Below are positions 57,166 to 64,000 of a DNA stretch of 64,000 nucleotides, piece by piece. This stretch comes from Akkermansia muciniphila (GTDB taxonomy: Bacteria > Verrucomicrobiota > Verrucomicrobiia > Verrucomicrobiales > Verrucomicrobiaceae): contig CAMCWM010000001.1 in NCBI GenBank assembly GCA_945882215.1, positions 123,042 to 187,041 on the forward strand, in the 5' to 3' direction. Under the pieces are notes generated by a model. It had not been told where the DNA came from, ran no database searches, and worked only from the letters and a program-made list of their open reading frames with translations. The first letter of the stretch is position 1; every line of letters begins with the position of its first letter. The position numbers and the translations under genes were made by a program.

Positions 57166-57240
57166 GCCTTCTGGGTGGTCGGCGACCAGCTTCTCAAAAG
57201 AGCGCCACTCAATGCGTTGCAGATCGCGGAGTGTTTGCTG
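57166..57240 (+). pseudogene. Relic duplicate of the asd 3' end (25 codons)
   Basis: Reads AFWVVGDQLLKRAPLNALQIAECLL versus asd C-terminus AFWVVGDQLLKGAALNAVQIAECLL; same strand; no upstream asd sequence. Confidence 0.85.
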
Positions 57241-57272
57241 CGGCCGACCTTAACCGGAACACCTTGTCTTGA

Positions 57273-58529
57273 TCACTGATCCTCGGTGATCAGGGTGAGT
57301 CCGGTGATCTCAATGATGGGCTGAAGTCTCGGTTTGGTGTCATCATATTGACGGAGACTGTTAACAAGCCCGCACTTTAACACCAGCGGGGAGGACAGTT
57401 TTTCCGCCTCAACGCGATCCAAAGGCACCACCACTGTCCATTCTCGGTTCTCATCGGTTTTGAGAGCGTCATTGCTGGTTCCTTTGAACGGCAGATAAGC
57501 ACCAAGCCGGTCCTGCCTTCCATCCTGAGACCGCAAGGAGGTAAACAGGCCCGCGCTGGAGATGGTGGGATTCGGAGCGTTCCATGACCTGACCACCATT
57601 TCCAAGGCCACCGCCTTGCGTTTGATCCGCCGCACATCGAGTTCGAGATCAGGTGCCACTTCCATCACCGGGCGGGCGTTGTAGGCCGCCATGTCCAGGG
57701 CAAATTGATACTCGGTGCCCAGCTTGTTGTTGGGGCTGAAACTTTTGGTACCTTTGCCATAAGGGTGCAGCGGCTGCTTCCACTCTGCCTTCAGCGGCTC
57801 ACGTTTCAGCCGCGTTTCAGCGTAGTTCACATCCAGTTTTTTCTCAGCCACTGTCAGGTCGCGTGGTTTAGAGATTTCCATCCCGCTGATGGTCACGACC
57901 TGTCCTGCAACGATCGCCACTGAATCACCCGTGACGGGATGATAGACGATTACCGCACCCTCATGCACACCCACCAGATCACCCTGCGCTGTGGTCTCCG
58001 AGAAAAACTCCGTGCCTTTGACCGCGAGAAGCGCCGATGGCGTTTTGAGCCGGAAGGTGGCCGGACCTCGTTGTTTGACCTGCTCGGGATCGATGTTCAG
58101 AAACAGCCGGCCCTTGAGCAATTCCAGATTGTGGCTGGTTGCTGCTTCCTTGGCCTGCTCCAAGGGCTTCAGCTTGGGATCTGGCTTCGCAGGCAGCCGC
58201 ACTTCTGTTTCAGCATCAAGTTTTACAACGCCTGCGGCCGGGATGACCATGAGTACCGAGGACGCGGCTCCAGTGCCCGCCGTTGACTGACTGCCGGCCA
58301 CCACCACTCCGGTGCGCTCTTTCGCCTCGCCGAGGTCAGGATTGATGACGCTGCCTTTGCCTGCCGCCGTGTCAGCCTTGACGATTCCTTTGGGGGACAG
58401 GAGAAGAATTTGATCCGTGGGAACTGCTCCCCGCGTCAGCCAAGGAGGGCTTTTGACCTGCGCGCCGACACAGTTGCACAAACAGATCCAGACCATCAGC
58501 GTTCTCGAAGCATGAGAAGAAAGATTCAT
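57273..58529 (-). CDS. FecR-domain secreted protein (paralogue 2)
   Basis: VKLDAETEVRLPAKPDPKLKPLEQAKEAATSHNLELLKGRLFLNIDPEQVKQRGPATFRLKTPSALLAVKGTEFFSETTAQGDLVGVHEGAVIVY. Confidence 0.85.
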   Translation of the reverse strand: MNLSSHASRTLMVWICLCNCVGAQVKSPPWLTRGAVPTDQILLLSPKGIVKADTAAGKGSVINPDLGEAKERTGVVVAGSQSTAGTGAASSVLMVIPAAGVVKLDAETEVRLPAKPDPKLKPLEQAKEAATSHNLELLKGRLFLNIDPEQVKQRGPATFRLKTPSALLAVKGTEFFSETTAQGDLVGVHEGAVIVYHPVTGDSVAIVAGQVVTISGMEISKPRDLTVAEKKLDVNYAETRLKREPLKAEWKQPLHPYGKGTKSFSPNNKLGTEYQFALDMAAYNARPVMEVAPDLELDVRRIKRKAVALEMVVRSWNAPNPTISSAGLFTSLRSQDGRQDRLGAYLPFKGTSNDALKTDENREWTVVVPLDRVEAEKLSSPLVLKCGLVNSLRQYDDTKPRLQPIIEITGLTLITEDQ

Positions 58530-58632
58530 GGTGGCTGAACCTGTCGCGGCTGCTTTTGAGCGTCAAGCGAGCTCCGAGCACGGCTCAAGTAACTCTTTGC
58601 TCGAGAATACAGGCCGCGCCAGCCTGCCGAAG

Positions 58633-59178
58633 TTACTTGTCCAGGCCCAAGTCATCGGCCACCACGGTGATATGGAGCGCGATGCTTGCCCCTTTTGCCT
58701 GGTTTTTCCCGGCACCTGTCTTTGACAGACCACCGTAAAGTTTCAGTTCGGTGACGGTTCCTGATACAAATATTTTGTCTCCAGGGCGCCACTTTTTTAT
58801 TTTGCCCGCCATGGCAGGAGAGACCTCGGTTTGCACCCGCACATGGACTGCTATGCCGCTCGCTTGGACCAGCCCCGACTCGATGGTGTTATAAAACACC
58901 GTTTTCTTATCTCGTGTCACAACTGGATTGCAGCTGCCGCTGAATTTTAGGGTCCACTTTTGGCCCGCTTCCTTGTCCTGCAGTGTTTTGCTCAACATCT
59001 GTGCGATCTTCACGCATTCATTTTTGTCCTGGTTGTTGTCTAAGTTTTCCAGCTCCAATCTAGAAACGCTGGCAAGAAAATCCTCCAACGCCCTCTCTGG
59101 CGGACGCGCCACCCTCTGGGTCCAACCATTCGTCGTAATATTCAGCGCCAGCAGGACAAGAAAAACACAGAGCTTCAT
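58633..59178 (-). CDS. Secreted hypothetical protein
   Basis: Signal peptide MKLCVFLVLLALNITTNGWTQ; no recognised domain; C-terminal beta-rich segment DKIFVSGTVTELKLYGG. Confidence 0.65.
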   Translation of the reverse strand: MKLCVFLVLLALNITTNGWTQRVARPPERALEDFLASVSRLELENLDNNQDKNECVKIAQMLSKTLQDKEAGQKWTLKFSGSCNPVVTRDKKTVFYNTIESGLVQASGIAVHVRVQTEVSPAMAGKIKKWRPGDKIFVSGTVTELKLYGGLSKTGAGKNQAKGASIALHITVVADDLGLDK

Positions 59179-59233
59179 GGCATTCTCAGCATGCACCATG
59201 GACGAATTTGTCGCAAGCCTCGGAACAGCTCAT

Positions 59234-59630
59234 TCACGCCACCACTTCCCACACCACCTGAGGCTCGGGAATGCCTTTCAGCGTGAGATCGGGATGTGGC
59301 TGTGATTTGATATGATCACGCCCCAGCGACTGTGCGCGGGTGAAGATCAGAATCTTGCCACCCTCGGCTTGGGGTTCGATGCGGGCGGCGAGGTTCACTC
59401 CGCGACCGATCACGGTGTAGTCGAGGAAGGCGCTGGAGCCGAAGCCGCCGACGTATGCGGTGTGGATGCCGATGTGCAGCGGCTCATAGCCGCGTTTGGA
59501 AATGTTCTCATTCAAGCGGGTCATCTCACGTTGCATGTCGAACGCCCTCCGTGTTCATCGGCCTCATGTGCGCCAAAGAAAACCCATGACGCACTCGCCG
59601 ATGAACTTGTCGTGCAGACCATCGCACCTC
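59234..59630 (-). pseudogene. Truncated relic of the CHASE2-adenylate cyclase C-terminus
   Basis: MQREMTRLNENISKRGYEPLHIGIHTAYVGGFGSSAFLDYTVIGRGVNLAARIEPQAEGGKILIFTRAQSLG...HPDLTLKGIPEPQVVWEVV matches the C-terminus of the 60853-62757 protein. Similarity continues, frame-disrupted, to ~59630; N-terminal half and the FSDIRGFT metal site are absent. Confidence 0.85.
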
Positions 59631-59675
59631 GAGCGCAGCAAAAATACGAAACGCCGTTGCATGTCTTGCCGCAGC

Positions 59676-60821
59676 TTACTTGGGTGTTTGCAGGAACCGC
59701 ACCTGGCCCACCTCCAAGACACCGCCTGTTTTCAGCGCCGCAGCCCCGCTTTTCGTCATGACCTCCGAGGGGGGTAGCATTGCGGGCATGACGACGACGC
59801 GAAAGGGGTAGTAATAGTTGTTCAAGTTGTTCATTTCAGGAAACGGCAGGATGATCGTCTGCCACTCTGCGGTCTCCACATTGGCCTGTGTCTGAAAACG
59901 CTTTCTGGAGCTCTGCATGTCGATGATCTGCAAGCCTACCTGAACTGAACTCGCTCCAATGACTCGCAAGGACAGTTGCACGGCCACGGTGCGGCGGGCC
60001 TCGTCCTCAAGTGGGCGATAACGGAAGATCGTCTCATGATAAACGAGTGATTTGCGTGTCAGCAGCGGCCAGGTGAAGCGGACGGCCCCATCCGGGAGGG
60101 CCGTGGGCTGCTGCGTGCCAGCCTGGCGCGTCTTCAGCGGATCCCAGCGGCCCTGGGTTGGGGCTACCGGGGTCAGACTGGCCATGTCATACTCCTTGCG
60201 GGTCTCCAGCTCCTGGGACGTCATGGGCCGTGCGGTGCCGAGTCCGCTGGCGGTGATTTCGACCAGCATGCCGTCGGTCAGATCCACGCTGGCCTGACCT
60301 GCGGCATCCTGCACCACCACATGGCCCTCATGCACGCCGATGACTTCCATCCCGTTCCGGGCGGTGGCAAAGAAACGCGTCCCCTTCACCGCAAGCAGCG
60401 CGGCGGGAGTTTTGAGTTTGAACTCGCTGTTGCCGCGTTGTTTCAACTGGTCGGCACTGATGTTGAGGAAGAGCTGCCCTTTGAGCATTTCGAGGCTGTG
60501 GCTTTTATCCCCTGCGTCCGGCACCTTGATCTCTGAATCTGAGTTTAGACGCGCAGTGCCGGCTGCGAAAACCAGCGATGCCGCGCCATCTGTTCCGGTG
60601 ATGATTTTGCTGCCAGGCGTGGCCATCGTCGGTGAAGCTGTCGGCACGGACTTGCTGGAGGGCGCCGAAGTCCCTGCGGTGGCCGCCCCGGATGTTACTG
60701 TCCCAGAGGTGGCGAAGGGCAACACCTCAGTCACCACCGCAACGGTCTGCGCATGCCCGAAGTAGGCTCCAATGGTGATCATGATGCCTGACAGCCAAAA
60801 TGGGGAAAGTTTGATGCTCAT
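59676..60821 (-). CDS. FecR-domain secreted protein (paralogue 3)
   Basis: ARLNSDSEIKVPDAGDKSHSLEMLKGQLFLNISADQLKQRGNSEFKLKTPAALLAVKGTRFFATARNGMEVIGVHEGHVVV; directly downstream of the cyclase gene. Confidence 0.87.
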   Translation of the reverse strand: MSIKLSPFWLSGIMITIGAYFGHAQTVAVVTEVLPFATSGTVTSGAATAGTSAPSSKSVPTASPTMATPGSKIITGTDGAASLVFAAGTARLNSDSEIKVPDAGDKSHSLEMLKGQLFLNISADQLKQRGNSEFKLKTPAALLAVKGTRFFATARNGMEVIGVHEGHVVVQDAAGQASVDLTDGMLVEITASGLGTARPMTSQELETRKEYDMASLTPVAPTQGRWDPLKTRQAGTQQPTALPDGAVRFTWPLLTRKSLVYHETIFRYRPLEDEARRTVAVQLSLRVIGASSVQVGLQIIDMQSSRKRFQTQANVETAEWQTIILPFPEMNNLNNYYYPFRVVVMPAMLPPSEVMTKSGAAALKTGGVLEVGQVRFLQTPK

Positions 60822-60852
60822 CGGAGGGATGATGGATGTCGTGATACCAAGG

Positions 60853-62757
60853 TCAATCTCTCTCTACCACCTCCCACACCACCTGCGGCTCCGGGATGCC
60901 TTTGAGCATGAGATCGGGATGCGGCCGGGTTTTCACTTCCTCGCGCACCAGCGAGTGCGTGCGGGCGGAGATCAAAATCTTGCCGCCCTCGGCCTGCGAC
61001 TCGATGCGGGCGGCGAGGTTCACGCCGCGACCGATGACGGTGTAATCGAGGAAGGTGCTAGAACCGAAGCTGCCGACGGTGACGTAGGCGGTGTGGATGC
61101 CGATGCCGATGTGCAGCGGTTCATAGCCGCGTTTGGACCAGTTCTCATTCAAGCGGGTCATCTCACGCTGCATGTCGAGCGCCATCCGCACGGCACGGAT
61201 GGCATGATCCTCGACCCGCGCCGGCGCACCGAAGAAGACCATGATGCAGTCGCCGATGAACTTGTCGAGCGTGCCACCGTGGCGCTCGATAAACGGCGTC
61301 ATGGCGGCGAAGTACTCGTTCAAACGCGCGGCCACCTCGTCGGGTTCGGCGCGTTCGGTCCAGGCGGTGAAACCGCGAATGTCGGAGAAGAAGATGGTCA
61401 GTTCGCGTCGCTCCGTGGCTGCGGGAGCGGAGTGTTCCGTGTCCACCAGGCGCTCCAGCACAGGCCGGGCGATGTAACGGCCCAGCACACCGACCACGCG
61501 TGAGCGATCCTGCTTCATCGCGGCGGCTTCCAGCCCCAGCAGGGCCAGCGTGGCCGTGCCAAAGGTCAACCAGGCAGGCACCACCGGCAGAATGAAGTTC
61601 GCGCTGGCCGCCAGCACGGCGACGCCGCACCAGACAGTGGTCATGACGAGGAAAATCACAATGCCCAGCCATGCTCGCGAGGGCCACATGCCGAGGCCGA
61701 GCAGCGCTCCCGCCAGGATGATGAGCAGTGCTTGCTGCCAGCGCGGCAGGAAGTGCAGATGGCTGCCTGTCAGGATGTTGCTCACCACCGTGGCCTGCAC
61801 GGCCACACCTGGCACACGGCCGATGGAGGAGCTGACCACGTCCGTGTTCCCCGTGCTGACGAGGCCGACAAGCACGATGCGGTCTTTCACCGCCGCACCG
61901 AGCTGCGCTCCCATTTCCGGTGATTGCACCGCCTGGTAGAGATCGAGGTATTCAAAGGCTGGCGTGAACACACCGAGATCACCAAGAAAATTCACGCGAT
62001 ACTGGCCGTGGGCGTCGATGGGAATGCGCAGGGTGCCGCGCGGCGTGTCCACCAGTGTCACTTCTTTCCCCGGCACAATGCTGATCTGGTCATCCCGCAG
62101 CCCCAGCGCGGCGATGATCGTCTGCATGGCGAGGCTGGGGTAAAGCCGCCCATCATGCGCAAAGAACAGCGGCACACGGCGTATCACGCCATCGGCATCC
62201 GGCACTGCATTCACCGCGCCATAGCTCACTGGCAGCTTCACAAACGGCGGAACGGGCAGCCGACCGCGCACGAACTTCAAATCATTCACATGCAGGCCGA
62301 AACGGCTGCCGTCCGTGATGAAATGCGGCTGGTCCTCCGCCTGCGGCGCATGCCTGTCCGGCACCGCCTGCTCGAAGTGGTAGGCCAGCGTCACGTTCGG
62401 CAGTTTCTCGATGGTGGCCTTTAATCGAGTGTCCTGATCCGCGTCCGCCGAAGGTTCGGTGAACAGCACGTCAAAGGTCGTGTGCTTCGCTCCGGTGGCG
62501 TTCAGAATGCTCAACACATCCCCGTGAACTGCACGTGGAAACGGCCAGCGCCCGAGCTGGGAGCCGACATCGCGATCCCCGATGCCCACCAGCCGCACCT
62601 CATCGGAAACCGCCTGCGGCTTCCGCAAACGCAGGCGGTAGTCCACCGTCAGATCCTCCAGTGAATCCAACGCCCCGCTCCAGGCCAGCGCGGCAAACAC
62701 TACGCCGATGAAAGCCCCAAGTATGGCGCGGGTTTTGAGCAGGAGCATGTTTTTCAT
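60853..62757 (-). CDS. CHASE2-domain class III adenylate/guanylate cyclase
   Basis: N-terminal CHASE2 (VRLVGIGDRDVGSQLGRWPFPRAVHGDVLSILNATGAKHTTFDVLFTEPS), three TMs, catalytic domain ELTIFFSDIRGFTAWTERAEPDEVAARLNEYFAAMTPFIERHGGTLDKFIGDCIMVFFGAP. Confidence 0.94.
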   Translation of the reverse strand: MKNMLLLKTRAILGAFIGVVFAALAWSGALDSLEDLTVDYRLRLRKPQAVSDEVRLVGIGDRDVGSQLGRWPFPRAVHGDVLSILNATGAKHTTFDVLFTEPSADADQDTRLKATIEKLPNVTLAYHFEQAVPDRHAPQAEDQPHFITDGSRFGLHVNDLKFVRGRLPVPPFVKLPVSYGAVNAVPDADGVIRRVPLFFAHDGRLYPSLAMQTIIAALGLRDDQISIVPGKEVTLVDTPRGTLRIPIDAHGQYRVNFLGDLGVFTPAFEYLDLYQAVQSPEMGAQLGAAVKDRIVLVGLVSTGNTDVVSSSIGRVPGVAVQATVVSNILTGSHLHFLPRWQQALLIILAGALLGLGMWPSRAWLGIVIFLVMTTVWCGVAVLAASANFILPVVPAWLTFGTATLALLGLEAAAMKQDRSRVVGVLGRYIARPVLERLVDTEHSAPAATERRELTIFFSDIRGFTAWTERAEPDEVAARLNEYFAAMTPFIERHGGTLDKFIGDCIMVFFGAPARVEDHAIRAVRMALDMQREMTRLNENWSKRGYEPLHIGIGIHTAYVTVGSFGSSTFLDYTVIGRGVNLAARIESQAEGGKILISARTHSLVREEVKTRPHPDLMLKGIPEPQVVWEVVERD

Positions 62758-62833
62758 GCGGTAAAGAAGCACGATAGGCGTGCCCACCATGCAGTCGCAA
62801 GGGCGCAATCAATCAGGCCACTATTTGTTCGCC

Positions 62834-63226
62834 TCACAGCCCCAGCAGTGCGCGCATGCGTTCCTTGGGAATGCCGCCGACTTCGCGTCCGGTCTCACGA
62901 CCGGATTTGTAGGCGATGAAGGCGGGGATGCCGCGCACACCATGCTCGCGGGCGAGCTTGGGCTCTTCATCGACGTTGATGCGGATCACGATTGCCTTGC
63001 CTTTCAATTCTTGTGCAAGCTCATCGACCATCGGCCCGACGACTTTGCACGGGCCGCACCAGTCGGCGTAGAACTCGACGAGCACCGGCACCTTGGCCGT
63101 GCGCACGGCGGAGAGCGAGGACGTGCCGCCCGACGATGATCCAGGCCGGTTCATGTCGAACACGATCCAGCCGATGTAGAGCATGACGGCTCCGACGAGC
63201 CAGAGATGGAAGTTGCCCTTGTTCAC
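62834..63226 (-). CDS. Membrane-anchored thioredoxin-family protein
   Basis: VPVLVEFYADWCGPCKVVGPMVDELAQELKGKAIVIRINVDEEPKLAREHGVRGIPAFIAYKSGRETGREVGG. Confidence 0.94.
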   Translation of the reverse strand: MNKGNFHLWLVGAVMLYIGWIVFDMNRPGSSSGGTSSLSAVRTAKVPVLVEFYADWCGPCKVVGPMVDELAQELKGKAIVIRINVDEEPKLAREHGVRGIPAFIAYKSGRETGREVGGIPKERMRALLGL

Positions 63227-63266
63227 ACGGTACCATCCGGGCCGGTTTTTGATCTGGCAAGCAGGA

Positions 63267-64000
63267 TCACGCCTTGAAGTTGATCGTCGAGACTCCCTTG
63301 GCCATTTTGAAACAGAGCAAGGTGACGTCTTTTTCGCGGCACCACGTGCCGGGTTTGAGTTTGAGGCGTGAATCGACCTCGGTGAACGAATCCGGCACCC
63401 CGTGCACCACCGGCAATGAAAGCGTGAACTCCTCGCACGCGAACGGCGCTTTGAGCGTCACGACACGCTTCGCGGCATCGAACTCTATGCGCGTGAGTTC
63501 TTTCGCCGCCCAGTAGCGGGCGATCTCGCTGAGTTTCATCCAGTGCAGATGATCGAAGGTGGCGTGCAGGCGCTTCACGACCTCGCGGAAGATCTCGAAG
63601 CCGATTTCGAGGCCGTTCCAATAGATGCCAGTCCAATGGCAGACGATGATCGCCGGTTCGCCGCGCTGGATGACCTCGACCAGGCGACCACGCTGGCCGT
63701 CCTCAGTGATGAAGGCATCCGCGCCCTTCGGCGTCACGCAGTCCCAGCCGCCGGTCCAGTCGCCTGTGCAACCGAGCACATGCACGACACAGCGTGGATC
63801 GTCGGTTTCCAAACCGGACGCGTTTTGCACGATGGGGGCCACGCTTTGCTCGCCCTTGTCATAAAGATCGCGGAAGTAGTGCGGGATCTCGGTTTGAAAC
63901 ACGCTGCGGCAGGCCTCGAACGTTGCCTGCGCGAGCTGCGGGCGCGCATCGCTGCCGAATCCGCCCGGTGTCGTGACGCCCTCGCACGGCAGGCCGATGT
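63267..64000 (-). CDS. Hypothetical protein, N-terminus beyond window edge
   Basis: Minus frame remains open and protein-like to the edge (IGLPCEGVTTPGGFGSDARPQLAQATFEACRSVFQTEIPHYFRDLYDKG...). Confidence 0.65.
   Translation of the reverse strand, partial: IGLPCEGVTTPGGFGSDARPQLAQATFEACRSVFQTEIPHYFRDLYDKGEQSVAPIVQNASGLETDDPRCVVHVLGCTGDWTGGWDCVTPKGADAFITEDGQRGRLVEVIQRGEPAIIVCHWTGIYWNGLEIGFEIFREVVKRLHATFDHLHWMKLSEIARYWAAKELTRIEFDAAKRVVTLKAPFACEEFTLSLPVVHGVPDSFTEVDSRLKLKPGTWCREKDVTLLCFKMAKGVSTINFKA

Noticed and set aside
58586-58639. Inverted repeat CAAGTAACT...AGTTACTTG flanking the 3' end of the 58633-59178 gene
   Set aside because: Nine-bp arms separated by ~36 nt with no U-tract or second copy; insufficient support as a terminator or mobile element.

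Overview
The window is a GC-rich, gene-dense chromosomal segment. Its gene content resembles Verrucomicrobia/Planctomycetes: PSCyt1/DUF1549/DUF1553 plus DUF1501 modules, a sulfatase, PQQ-type beta-propellers, a SHD1-type protein and FecR proteins. I annotate about 50 protein-coding genes. No rRNA, tRNA or CRISPR array was recognised by eye. Recognisable genes include lpxK, fdhD, a cysteine desulfurase, ppnP, a SMUG1-type uracil-DNA glycosylase, class I dihydroorotase, asd, a fabZ-like dehydratase, an OmpR-type two-component pair, an L,D-transpeptidase, a macro-domain protein, an AlkD-like protein and a CHASE2-adenylate cyclase. The most interesting structure not explained by ordinary genes is a set of 7-bp-periodic inverted repeats. 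One pair flanks a four-helix-bundle (S23/TIGR02436-like) gene wedged into a PSD1-DUF1501 operon. A third array of the same heptamer lies in frame inside the neighbouring PSD1 gene. Two other loci (10.37-10.43 kb and 24.11-24.17 kb) have the same architecture with different heptamers. A second notable region (55.7-62.8 kb) is a FecR/cyclase array with three FecR paralogues, a full-length CHASE2 cyclase, and truncated relic copies of the asd 3' end and the cyclase 3' end. Coordinates come from the ORF track, with starts adjusted by reading the sequence. Family calls are by motif recognition only, without database searches.
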